Shown here in pieces: positions 1 to 8,400 of a stretch of 22,813 bases of DNA. The notes under the pieces are model-generated. The model was not told where the DNA came from and made no database searches. It saw only the letters and a program-made list of their open reading frames with translations. How positions within the stretch are numbered: position 1 is the first letter of the stretch; the number at the start of each line of letters is the position of its first letter. The translations under genes were made by a program, and so were the position numbers. Source of the DNA: an uncultured Candidatus Melainabacteria bacterium (lineage in GTDB: Bacteria > Cyanobacteriota > Vampirovibrionia > Gastranaerophilales > Gastranaerophilaceae); contig CAKUXD010000029.1 in NCBI GenBank assembly GCA_934699705.1, positions 1 through 22,813 of the forward strand, written 5' to 3'.

Positions 1-392
1 GAAAAAGCTAAAATGATTAGAACGCCTGTCCAACCCATTTTAGCTAATCCACCAAAGTAAAATGCAATACATAAACCGATTAAAATTTCTAATGCGATTA
101 AGAATTTACCTTGTTGAATTAAGTAAGTCTTACATGTTTCAAAAATTGTGTTACCAACATTAGCCATACATTCGTGAACTTCGATTTTTTTAACTTGCGC
201 AAACGCAATCAAACCGAAAATCAAGCCTAGAACTGAAACAGCAATACCTATAAGAAGTAAAGTGTGTCCTAGAGGATAATGTGTAGCGATGTTTGGAACT
301 ACCAAATCTGCTTCACTTGCAAACGCAGGAGCAGACAACATCAACAATGAAAGCAACGATGCCATCAATGTTTTTGAAGCTCTTTTTTCCAT
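1..392 (-). CDS. hppA: Membrane-bound cation-translocating pyrophosphatase, N-terminal part
   Basis: The gene is cut by the left edge; 130 codons are visible. Proteins of this family couple pyrophosphate hydrolysis to H+ or Na+ export across the inner membrane. The visible part starts with a signal-peptide-like segment (residues 1-25, ending APAFA). A first membrane helix follows at about 43-65 (LLLIGIAVSVLGLIFGLIAF). Next come the V-K-K-I linker and the stretch ETCKTYLIQQGKFL (85-98), typical of the first cytoplasmic loop of this family, and a second helix at about 98-115. The catalytic loops are outside the window, so H+ versus Na+ specificity cannot be read. The start is the ATG at 392, preceded by a clear GAAGGAG ribosome site about 7 bases upstream. 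It is divergent from the HNH-like gene at 634. The assignment rests on recognition of the N-terminal pattern only. Confidence 0.75.
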   Translation of the reverse strand, partial: MEKRASKTLMASLLSLLMLSAPAFASEADLVVPNIATHYPLGHTLLLIGIAVSVLGLIFGLIAFAQVKKIEVHECMANVGNTIFETCKTYLIQQGKFLIALEILIGLCIAFYFGGLAKMGWTGVLIILAF

Positions 393-470
393 TTTTTCTC
401 CTTCACTAAAAAAAATATAAAAATATTAATATCCAAGTTCATTTTCACATAAAAAATTTTTTTTGCAACG

Positions 471-562
471 ATTGTAAACATTTTTTACAAAAATTTCATC
501 TATATACATTAGAGCGAGAATTAGTGTAAATAGTACATTATAAACTATTGTAAACATTTTTT
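471..562. repeat. 16-bp direct repeat in the hppA/HNH intergenic region
   Basis: The 16-mer attgtaaacatttttt occurs at 471-486 and again, identically, at 547-562 in the 241-bp divergent spacer. The first copy continues into a TGTAAA...TTTACA-like dyad (473-489). Between the copies lies a 6-bp inverted repeat (aatagt at 529, actatt ending at 549). The arrangement fits operator sites for a regulator of one or both flanking genes, but no regulator is identified. Chance similarity in AT-rich DNA is possible. Confidence 0.4.
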
Positions 563-633
563 CCATACACTAACAAAAAATTTTTTTACGGATATTATAA
601 CAAAATGATGGAACTAATTTAGTGTACTAAAAT

Positions 634-1779
634 ATGATTTTAAGAAACATTAAAACATCTGCACCGACAGTAAAATCAATAAAAAACGGGGAACATAAAG
701 TAAATAATTCAACAATAACTTCAGGACAGCCAGAAGTTAAATTTGGTGATGACAAAAAAGGTTCGCAAGCTCTATCTAATTACTTCAGAGCAGAGCAAAT
801 GATTGCATTTAAAGGTCATGCTTGTTCTAAAGGAGATTTTAGAGTAAAAAAAGAAGAAGGAATTCCTTGTGCATGCTGTGGTCGTATGATGATGACACAC
901 AATGGTGTTCAAGCATTTGAATCCAAAGCAGTTAATGCCACAGGCGAATATTTACAAAACCTTCTTAATGCAAACATGGAATATTTTAGAGGCACAGAAA
1001 AAGCCGTTGTAAATTTTTTAGTAAAAGCATCGCAGGAAAATCCAAAACTTTCAATGAGTAAATTAATGACTCATTACACTCCTAATGCCAAAGTTTTACT
1101 AGAAGACGAACAAAGAATTGTTATGAAACAAATAACAGACAAAGCCTCTGTTTTAGGAAAAGATAATCCTGTTGAAAAATGTGTTAATAAAGCGTTGAAA
1201 GATATTAAAACAAGTACAGACGCAAAACACTTTGAAAGAAAACCGTTTTTAGCAGAAATGGTTAATGTAACAAAAGGGTTAAAAGATAAAGAATTAGCAG
1301 GTCAATTGCTTGATATTGCGGTAAAACTACCGATGTCAAAAAATTCTATTGAAGCATTTATCGTTAAATACGGTCATGGAGATAAAGATGACAAACAAAT
1401 TGCTCATAGATTAGTGCAAACTGCAATTTCGACTGCGGAACATATTCACCCTGACTCTTTAGGTGGTCCAGATCACACATCAAATTATGTTGCAGAATGT
1501 AGTGATTGCAACTCAAAACGCGGACACATGCCTTTAGAAGAATGGATAGAAAATTTCCCTAATATGCCAAGAAGTGTTCAAAGAAATATAGATGAAGTTA
1601 CTGAACGTATCATTAGTGGCAATTTAGGCGACAACTATGATGATTATCCACTTGATATTAAAGCGACAATGGAAAGAGAAACTGGTGGAATAATTAAATT
1701 AAATGTTAAAAATCCAGAAGAAATTGACAAAGTTCGTGAAGAACGCGGGTTAGAAAAACCTAAACCACAAGCGGGTTAG
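634..1779 (+). CDS. HNH-like zinc protein with a long insert, copy 1
   Basis: This 381-aa protein is paralogous along its whole length to the next gene. The C-terminal part carries an HNH-nuclease signature: E269-H270-I-H-P-x-S-x-G-G-P (catalytic His pair region), N284, then C289-x-x-C292-N293 and R-G-x-M...E-W. The other half of a normal HNH zinc site, a CxxC-G-R element, is present as C79-A-C81-C82-G-R-M-M but lies about 188 residues upstream instead of the usual 10-25. The intervening part is mostly charged and predicted helical. The first about 45 residues are polar and poorly conserved. No signal peptide or membrane segment is seen. No Shine-Dalgarno sequence precedes the ATG, and upstream in-frame codons are blocked by a stop at about 620. 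The likely function is DNA cleavage or a zinc-stabilised structural role. The substrate is unknown, and no methyltransferase or immunity partner is adjacent. Confidence 0.7.
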   Translation: MILRNIKTSAPTVKSIKNGEHKVNNSTITSGQPEVKFGDDKKGSQALSNYFRAEQMIAFKGHACSKGDFRVKKEEGIPCACCGRMMMTHNGVQAFESKAVNATGEYLQNLLNANMEYFRGTEKAVVNFLVKASQENPKLSMSKLMTHYTPNAKVLLEDEQRIVMKQITDKASVLGKDNPVEKCVNKALKDIKTSTDAKHFERKPFLAEMVNVTKGLKDKELAGQLLDIAVKLPMSKNSIEAFIVKYGHGDKDDKQIAHRLVQTAISTAEHIHPDSLGGPDHTSNYVAECSDCNSKRGHMPLEEWIENFPNMPRSVQRNIDEVTERIISGNLGDNYDDYPLDIKATMERETGGIIKLNVKNPEEIDKVREERGLEKPKPQAG

Positions 1780-1932
1780 AACTGTTAAGAAAAAAGAATT
1801 TAACAAATCTACACAATAGGGTATTAAAAAATTATTTAGTATTATAATTAATTTATAAACACGATGGTCTTATAAAAATAAAAAAATAAAATTTCACAAT
1901 TCAATTAAAAATATAGGTTAGGTCTCAAAAAA

Positions 1933-3330
1933 ATGAAAATTCAAAGAATTTCTGCAGTGATGTCTGCAGCAAAAGCAAATCCAATTCAAAAAGCACAACA
2001 AATTCAAACTAGCAAAAATGTAACAAATCCTTTTGAAAACAATTCTTCAAGAGCTTCTCAAATTGCTAGAAATTACTTCCTAGGTTCACAAATGGTAAAC
2101 CCAGCATTCACAGGTTTTCCATGCAATACTTCAAACTTTAAAGTAAAAGAACTTGAAGATATGCCTTGCACATGTTGCGGTCGTCCAATGATGACAAACA
2201 AACAAATCGACGAATTCTCTCTTAAAGCTGGTAAAGCTTCTGGTGCTGAATTAAACAATATTTTAGAAGAAAACATGCCATACTTCAGAGCTGAAGAAAA
2301 AGCAATTGTTCATTACATTCAAAAACAACTTAAAGATATGCCAGATTCATCTTTAACGACTGCAATTTCAAGAACAAATCCTGATCCTGCACGAATTTTA
2401 AAAGATGAACAAATTGATGTTATAAAAAGAACAAGTGAAAAATCAAAAGAATTATTAGGCGACAAAAATATTATTCAAAACCTTTGCGATAGAGAATTAG
2501 CAAAATCATTTGGTATTTCAAACTCTAAAGACAGACGTCCACAAAGAGGCGCTTTTGGTTCATTCAACAGAACTGAATTTTTAAGCAATATCGTAGAAGC
2601 AGAAAAGAAAGGTATTGAACACAAAAACATTCACCAAATCTTAGACGTAGCAGTTCAATTACCAGAATCAGTAAAAATCATTAGCAAAATGCTAAATGAT
2701 TACGGTCATGGTTCTGATGTAAGATTTGCAAAAAGATTAATTCAAAAAGCTGTTGTTACAGCAGAACACATTCACCCAAAATCAAAAGGTGGCCCTAACG
2801 CAACAAACAATTACATGGGCGAATGCCAAGAATGTAACGGTTCTCGTGGAAATATGTCTTATGATGAATGGATGAAAAAATATCCAAACATGCCAGACAA
2901 TATTCAAGTAAACGCTGACGCAGTAACTGAAGAAATTATTAAAGGTAAAATCGGTGGAAACTATGATGATTACCCAGTTGACTTAAAAGACGCAATTGAA
3001 AAAGAAACAAACGGTAAAGTTATTTTAACAGTTAAAAATCCAGAAGAAATCGACAAAGCACGTGAAGAACGTGGTTTACCAAAACCAACTGCAGACTTAA
3101 AAGAAAAAAATAATGCAACTAATGGTTATCAAGGTTCTTACAAAGGAAACCCTGAATTAGACGCTGCTTTAGGCTCAAAAAGAGGTTCTAAAACAGAAAA
3201 AACTGATTCAACAAATAGACCAGCTAAAACTGGTAAATCAAAGAAAAAAGGTAAAAAACATATTATGCGTGATTTTAGCGAATTAGCTCAAACTCAACAA
3301 CAAGCACAAGATGCTAAAAAAGTTGCATAA
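1933..3330 (+). CDS. HNH-like zinc protein with a long insert, copy 2
   Basis: This 465-aa paralog of the upstream gene is separated from it by 153 bp. It has the same split layout: C79-T-C81-C82-G-R-P-M-M near the N terminus, and E278-H279-I-H-P-x-S-x-G-G-P...N...E-C298-x-x-C301-N302 with R-G-N-M and D-E-W in the C-terminal half. Both copies share Y-G-H-G before the HNH core and N-Y-D-D-Y-P plus KNPEEIDK-REERGL after it. Copy 2 alone has a tail of about 80 residues (385-465), rich in Lys, Gln and Ser, including GKSKKKGKKH, that looks disordered and could bind nucleic acid. A TATAAT box lies at 1843-1848 and a weak AGGT-type ribosome site before the ATG. The gene ends at a strong hairpin terminator. 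Nuclease activity is inferred from the motif; the biological role is unknown. Confidence 0.7.
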   Translation: MKIQRISAVMSAAKANPIQKAQQIQTSKNVTNPFENNSSRASQIARNYFLGSQMVNPAFTGFPCNTSNFKVKELEDMPCTCCGRPMMTNKQIDEFSLKAGKASGAELNNILEENMPYFRAEEKAIVHYIQKQLKDMPDSSLTTAISRTNPDPARILKDEQIDVIKRTSEKSKELLGDKNIIQNLCDRELAKSFGISNSKDRRPQRGAFGSFNRTEFLSNIVEAEKKGIEHKNIHQILDVAVQLPESVKIISKMLNDYGHGSDVRFAKRLIQKAVVTAEHIHPKSKGGPNATNNYMGECQECNGSRGNMSYDEWMKKYPNMPDNIQVNADAVTEEIIKGKIGGNYDDYPVDLKDAIEKETNGKVILTVKNPEEIDKAREERGLPKPTADLKEKNNATNGYQGSYKGNPELDAALGSKRGSKTEKTDSTNRPAKTGKSKKKGKKHIMRDFSELAQTQQQAQDAKKVA

Positions 3331-3348
3331 TAAAAATTAAATAAATTT

Positions 3349-3386
3349 AGCGGGCGGTTTGCAGAATGCAAACCGCCCGCTTTTTT
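3349..3386 (+). terminator. Strong intrinsic terminator after the HNH pair
   Basis: A perfect 15-bp stem (agcgggcggtttgca, 3349-3363) with loop gaa pairs with 3367-3381 and is followed by six T. It is strikingly G+C-rich against its surroundings. The T-run overlaps the stop codon of the convergent rsmD, so the hairpin probably ends transcription from both sides. Confidence 0.9.
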
Positions 3387-3897
3387 AATCTTTTTTCAAA
3401 TATGTTAAAGTTTTATCGCCATATTTTTTTTGTTTAATTATTTCATAACCTGAGAAATCTACATTTGTCGTATGCTCTAAAATTACGATTTTACAATCTG
3501 GGAGTACAGAAAGGGCTTGTTCGTAAACGCCTGCATAATAAGGAGGATCAATATAAATCACATCGAAATATTCATTTGGAATAAGTTTCAAACTATCACC
3601 TTTTAGAAGATTTGGTTTAACTTTTAACGATTTATAATTATTCAATAAAATATTATACACTTTATTATTTTTTTCAATCGCAACGACATGCTCAAACCCT
3701 CTTGAAATAGCTTCCAATCCCATAATTCCAGAACCTGCAAACATATCTAAAAAACTTGCGCCTTCAAAGTCAATCAAGGCCTGTAATGTATTAAACACAG
3801 CCATTCTGACTTTTGATAAGGTTGGGCGAGTAATGGTTTCGTCAGGAGCGACAACTTTTTGACCTTTAAATTTTCCTGCAGTAATATTCACTTTCAC
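3385..3897 (-). CDS. rsmD: 16S rRNA (guanine-966 N2)-methyltransferase RsmD
   Basis: The protein is 170 aa, a normal length for the family. RsmD transfers a methyl group from S-adenosylmethionine to N2 of G966 in 16S rRNA during small-subunit assembly. The N terminus has the family signature (I-T-A-G-x-x-K-G, then RPTLSKVRMAVFN at 24-36). Motif I for SAM binding is D51-MFAGSGIMGLEA, the acidic end of strand 2 is A-I-E75-K, and the catalytic motif IV is D117-P-P-Y120. The ATG overlaps the stop codon of the upstream recombinase gene by four bases (ATGA), so the two are translationally coupled and share a transcript. Confidence 0.93.
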   Translation of the reverse strand: MKVNITAGKFKGQKVVAPDETITRPTLSKVRMAVFNTLQALIDFEGASFLDMFAGSGIMGLEAISRGFEHVVAIEKNNKVYNILLNNYKSLKVKPNLLKGDSLKLIPNEYFDVIYIDPPYYAGVYEQALSVLPDCKIVILEHTTNVDFSGYEIIKQKKYGDKTLTYLKKD

Positions 3898-4754
3898 CTT
3901 CCATTTATTGCGAAATAAACATCTTTTAGACGTTTTTTACTAATATGTGTATATAATTGAGTTGTAGCGACATCGCTATGTCCTAAAAGTTCTTGCACAA
4001 CACGTAAATCAGCGCCATTTTCAAGTAAATGAGTTGCATAAGTATGTCTTAAAGTATGTGGCGAAATATTTTTATGAATTAATTTTCCTTGTTCATGGAT
4101 AAAATTATATATATCCTGACGAGTTAAAAACCTTCCAGTTTCTGAAATTAATAACATTTTCGTATCCAGCCTAAACTTTTTAATTAAAAAATCTCTTTCT
4201 AAAAGATACATTTTTAAAGCATTAATGGCTTTTGAACCAAGCGGAACAATTCTTTCTTTTGAACCTTTACCGATAGTTGTTAAATATTTAGCACTTAAAT
4301 CAAAACTATTCGTTTTCAAGTTTACCAACTCTGAAACACGAAGTCCACAGCCGTAAAGCAGTTCAACAATTACTCTTTGCAGATTATTCAAATTTGCGTG
4401 TAGAATTTCTTCAATTTCAGTTATAGTCATGACTTTAGGCAATCTTTGCGGAAGTTTTGGGCGTTCTATTGTAATTGTCGGGTCAATTTTGCACATTTCG
4501 TTTGCACAAAGCCATTTAAAAAAACCACGAATAGAGGCAATTTTACGGATAACACTCGTTGGCGAATAATCCTCTTCGCGCAAAAAACGAATGTAAGAAT
4601 TTATGCTCATTCTGGTGATATTATTAAAATCAGGGTGTTTACAAAAGTCTAAAAACATCAGCAAATCTCGGCGATAGGCGTCAATTGTATTTTTAGCCAA
4701 TCCTCGTTCGAGTTCAAGATATTCCAAATATTCCGCCAAAATTTGTGTATCCAT
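3894..4754 (-). CDS. xerD: Xer-type site-specific tyrosine recombinase
   Basis: The protein is 286 aa, about the length of XerC/XerD, which resolve chromosome dimers at dif during division. The N-terminal SAM-like DNA-binding domain spans about residues 1-90 (LERGLAKNTIDAYRRDL) and the catalytic domain about 105-280. All six active-site positions are visible: R139 (GCGLRVSEL), K163 (GKGSKER), H233 and R236 (HTLRH), H259 (LLGHSD) and nucleophile Y268 (TTQLYTH). XerC versus XerD cannot be fixed from sequence alone; the symbol reflects a slightly XerD-like feel. An integron or phage integrase is less likely, because the gene is co-transcribed with housekeeping rsmD and no mobile context is present. 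There is no ribosome site, and a TATAAT box lies six bases before the ATG. Confidence 0.88.
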   Translation of the reverse strand: MDTQILAEYLEYLELERGLAKNTIDAYRRDLLMFLDFCKHPDFNNITRMSINSYIRFLREEDYSPTSVIRKIASIRGFFKWLCANEMCKIDPTITIERPKLPQRLPKVMTITEIEEILHANLNNLQRVIVELLYGCGLRVSELVNLKTNSFDLSAKYLTTIGKGSKERIVPLGSKAINALKMYLLERDFLIKKFRLDTKMLLISETGRFLTRQDIYNFIHEQGKLIHKNISPHTLRHTYATHLLENGADLRVVQELLGHSDVATTQLYTHISKKRLKDVYFAINGR

Positions 4755-4760
4755 GTTAGC

Positions 4761-4766
4761 ATTATA
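4761..4766 (-). promoter_or_regulatory. -10 box of xer-rsmD, probably leaderless
   Basis: Read on the minus strand, a perfect TATAAT is followed by gctaac and then the ATG at 4754. Transcription starting the usual 6-7 bases downstream would begin at or next to the start codon. No convincing -35 box is seen. Confidence 0.5.
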
Positions 4767-4801
4767 ATATTTATATCAAAAATATTAATGCTTTAAATAT
4801 A

Positions 4802-5137
4802 TTATTTTTTATACCAGGGTTGAAATTTTTTAATTTCTTTTGATAATATTTCATAATTTCCGTCAAAAGAAATACATCTATCATCAATATAAAGCCAACA
4901 AAGTTCTTTTACATTCGTAATATCATCAATAAAACAATCTAATTTGTTTTCAATAAGCCATTTTGCAACTAAAATTTTATTTCTTGTAGTAAAAATTTTT
5001 ATTTTAAAAGTTTTATTCAATTCCTGCAAAAAATCATCTACACCCGTTTTTGGCTTAGGAATAACTTTTTCATCAAATTTCCCAGAATATGTATTCAAAA
5101 CTCCATCTAAATCTATTAAAATAGTATGTTTGTTCAT
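4802..5137 (-). CDS. Small HAD-superfamily phosphatase-like protein
   Basis: This 111-aa protein consists of little more than a minimal HAD core. Motif I is ILIDLDGVL with nucleophile D9 and acid/base D11. Motif II is the Thr of FTTR (50-52). Motif III/IV is Y-I-D85-D86-R-x-I-x-F-D-G. The I-D-D-R-x-I-x-F pattern resembles small predicted phosphatases of the BT0820 type and the polynucleotide phosphatase-like branch. There is almost no cap, so a nucleotide, a small phosphorylated metabolite or a polymer end are all possible substrates. It is not clearly in an operon: 47 bp separate it from the downstream xer start. It is divergent from the XRE-type regulator, which could control it. Confidence 0.7.
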   Translation of the reverse strand: MNKHTILIDLDGVLNTYSGKFDEKVIPKPKTGVDDFLQELNKTFKIKIFTTRNKILVAKWLIENKLDCFIDDITNVKELCWLYIDDRCISFDGNYEILSKEIKKFQPWYKK

Positions 5138-5187
5138 TTTGATTTTTAATTACTACTCCTTATATTTCTGTAACTACACTTACATTT

Positions 5188-5215
5188 ATTATAATAATAC
5201 TTACTGGATAGGCAA
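5188..5215 (-). promoter_or_regulatory. Candidate promoter of the HAD-like gene
   Basis: On the minus strand, TTGCCT (5215-5210) and TATAAT (5193-5188) are separated by 16 bases. This predicts an RNA start near 5181 and a leader of about 44 bases. It overlaps the region upstream of the divergent repressor gene, so the repressor could act here. Confidence 0.4.
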
Positions 5216-5227
5216 AAGTCAATAAAC

Positions 5228-5233
5228 TATAAT
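5228..5233 (+). promoter_or_regulatory. -10 box of the XRE regulator, probably leaderless
   Basis: A perfect TATAAT is followed by six bases (attttt) and then the ATG at 5240, with no Shine-Dalgarno sequence between. This predicts transcription starting on the start codon. No good -35 match is visible. Confidence 0.5.
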
Positions 5234-5239
5234 ATTTTT

Positions 5240-5455
5240 ATGAAAGATGAAAGAATAAAAACAATTGCAAATAACCTAAGGGCAGAAAGAAACCGCAGAA
5301 ATTACTCTCAAGAAGTTCTTGCCGAAAAAACAAATCTTTCTACCCAAACTATTAGTTATATTGAAAGAGGAGTTCAAATTCCATCTTTATTAACTGCGCT
5401 TGACATAGCAAACGCATTAGAAATTGACATTAACGAATTATTAAAAGGGCTTTAA
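5240..5455 (+). CDS. XRE/Cro-CI family DNA-binding regulator
   Basis: This 71-aa protein is essentially a single helix-turn-helix domain. The core runs from S23 to G44 (SQEVLAEKTNLS then TISYIERG), followed by the usual fourth and fifth helices (PSLLTALDIANALEIDINELL). There is no second domain for induction or dimerisation, so it resembles small autoregulators or metabolic regulators rather than a full phage repressor. No toxin gene is adjacent: the upstream neighbour is the divergent HAD-like gene and the downstream one is a convergent helicase. Its targets are unknown; the HAD-gene promoter and its own are natural candidates. Confidence 0.88.
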   Translation: MKDERIKTIANNLRAERNRRNYSQEVLAEKTNLSTQTISYIERGVQIPSLLTALDIANALEIDINELLKGL

Positions 5456-5469
5456 CTTTATATTTTCAA

Positions 5470-8400
5470 CTAATCAACAGAGAAGATTTCTTTAATATCG
5501 TCAATTGTAAGCGATTTTGTAATATTTCTGTCAACTGAAATTACGCTGTCAACAAGGTTTCTCTTGATTGATTTAAGTTTTTGAATTTTTTCTTCCACCG
5601 TATTTTTCGTAATAATTCTGTAAACAAATACTTTTTTGGTTTGTCCAATACGATAAGCTCTGTCTGTTGCCTGATCTTCAACCGCAGGATTCCACCAAGG
5701 GTCGTAATGGATTACATAATCAGCGCCTGTCAAGTTCAAACCTGTACCACCAGCTTTCAAACTGATTAAGAAAATTGGAATTGAAGGTGAAGAATTAAAT
5801 CTTTCAACTGCACCCTGACGGTCTTTTGTCTTACCAGTCAAGTATTCATAAGGTATTCCTGCACGTTCGCACCAAGCCTTGATAATATCAAGCATATCTA
5901 CAAATTGGCTAAATAACAGAACTCTATGACCTTCTGAAATAATTTGTTCAAGCATACCTTTCAAGTGTTCAAACTTGCCCGATTGAATATCGCCTTTAAC
6001 CATATCCTTGTCATATAAACGAGGGTGGCAACAAATTTGACGTAAGCGTAACAACGCAGAGAAGATAGACATTCTGCTCTTTTCAAGACCATTTTGTTCA
6101 ATAGATTTGAATAATTCTTCTTTTGTGCTATCTAATACTTCAAGATAGAAATCACGTTGTTCTGGTGTCATTTCGCAGTATGCAATATTTTCAACTTTAT
6201 CTGGTAAGTCTTTTGCAACATCACGTTTCATACGACGTAAAATAAACGGATAAATCTGCATTTTTAAACGTTTTTCAACTGTCTTATCCTGACGTTCCAT
6301 AATTGGATTTACGTATCTGAAATTAAATTCTGCGATATTGAATAAAAATCCTGGCATTAAGAAATCAAATACAGACCATAATTCTTCAAGTCTATTTTCA
6401 ATCGGAGTACCAGAAAGAGCCAATCTATGGTCGGCATTCAGCATTTTAACCGCTTGTGCCGTTTGACTCATTGCATTTTTAATATTCTGAGATTCATCAA
6501 GAATTACATATCTAAATTTTATATCCTTTAATTCTTCAATATCTCTACGAATTAACGCATAACTTGTAATTACAATATCATAATCATTAATTTTTTCGAA
6601 TAAAGATTTTCTATCAACACCAGAAAGTTTTAAACAAGTTAATTCTGGCGTAAATTTCTGAATTTCTGATTCCCAGTTAAACACAACCGAAGTCGGACAA
6701 ACTACCAAAACTGGCATTGAACCATCTTCTTCTTTAGCTTTTTGAATTAAACTCAACGCCTGAAGTGTTTTACCAAGCCCCATATCGTCAGCCAAAATGC
6801 CATTTAAGCCGTATTTATACATGAACCATAACCAGTTGAAACCTTTCATCTGATATTCACGAAGCTCTGCATTTACACCTTTTGGTAAAGTCAAATTTTC
6901 ATCTGTTGAGAAAGAAGATATTTGAGTCCAGAATTTTTCAAAATCTTCGCTTAAAACGAGTTCAAATCCTCTATTTTTTAACTCCTGAACCAAACCTGCA
7001 CGATATGTTTTTACTAAAAATTTATTTTCATCGTTTCTGTATGCATCAAAAGAGTTGAAGGATTTCATCATTGCATAAATATCTTCTGCCGGATATTCAA
7101 CAAACCCTAAACTTCGAACTCTGCTGTATTTTTCATTGTTTTGAATTGTTTCATAAATTTCGTCAAAATTGATAACGTCTTCACCAACTTGACCGTATAA
7201 CTGGATTTCAAAACTATCTTTTGAATCTTCCGAAAAGTCAATTTTTGCACACATTTTGAACGGTTCTTCAATAAGTTTAAAGAAACTTATATCGTCTTTT
7301 TCTTCAAAAATCCAGCCTTCACCAGCTTTGTTCATGTAATAATTATAAAAATCAATTGCATTTTCTTTTTCTAAAGCTAAGTTATTTGTTTGCATAGGCA
7401 CAAATTTACAAGCCAAAAGCATTTGATATGCAGATATTTCGTGTTGAACATTACGTTTTACCCAATAAACCATGTCGTCTTCTTTACGTTTTACCGTTAC
7501 GTAAGGAGTTTTTTCAACAGTTTTTGAGAAAGGAACTCTGACACCGTCATATTCAAATTCCAAAGAGGCTTTCAGAGATTGGTCGTAATCTATGCCAAGA
7601 GTTACAATATTTCTTGGCGGGCGTTGTTCTAAAAATAATTTACTAATTGTTTCAGAAACTTCAACATCAATTTGTTCTCTGAGTTTTGGAAGTTCTTCAT
7701 AAATAAATTTACCGCCTTCGGCATCTTTTAAATCTGTAAATGTTGATTTAATCAGGTTTTGTGGAACAACATTCATTGAAACATTTGTTGGGAATATAAC
7801 ATTTTTGTATCTACCCCATTTTATTTGCCTTGAGAAATATCTGACTTCTTCAAAAGGAATAATGTCATCTTTGTCTGGTCTTCTCCAGAACAATTCCAAC
7901 ATAATACTTCCAGTTGGAGAACTGTTTACAGACAATACTAATCGCCATTCTTGGTCTGTAAACTTAATTCTATTTTTTGTTTTTTCATCTAAAACTTCAT
8001 CAGCAACCGCTAATAGTGGAAACATCGGTGCGAATTTCGGAATCGGAATATCGTACCAGCCAGCTTTTTTGTCCTGACGAGCGGTTTTTAAAATTTGTTG
8101 AAAAATTGCAATTTCAACCTTTTGAGAATTATTTACAACAAAATTTGGGTCATTTTTTTGCGCTTCAATTAAACCTAAAAGAATAGGTTCAATTGCTCTT
8201 ACTACCTTACCAGTAGCTCTTGACATAACTAAAATAGAAAAGAAATTTGGTTTTCTTTTTGGATTAAAGTGAAAAATATAATTACCCTTTGGTACAGCTT
8301 TTAAATCTGTGTTTTCGTCGCTATAATCCGCTTCAATACCGTATTTTGTTTCTAACCAATCTTCATAAGCATGCTCATCAATTGCTTTAACTGCAATTGC

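Noticed and set aside
634..3330. The HNH pair as a restriction system with the nearby methyltransferase
   Set aside because: The only methyltransferase nearby is RsmD, an rRNA enzyme in an opposite-strand housekeeping pair. There is no specificity subunit or DNA methylase.
3894..4754. Tyrosine recombinase as integrase of a mobile element
   Set aside because: It is coupled to rsmD by a 4-base overlap, has Xer length, and no attachment-site repeats, cargo or tRNA gene are present.
4802..5455. XRE regulator plus small HAD protein as a toxin-antitoxin pair
   Set aside because: The genes are divergent rather than in tandem, and the HAD protein has a clear phosphatase active site with no toxin-family features.
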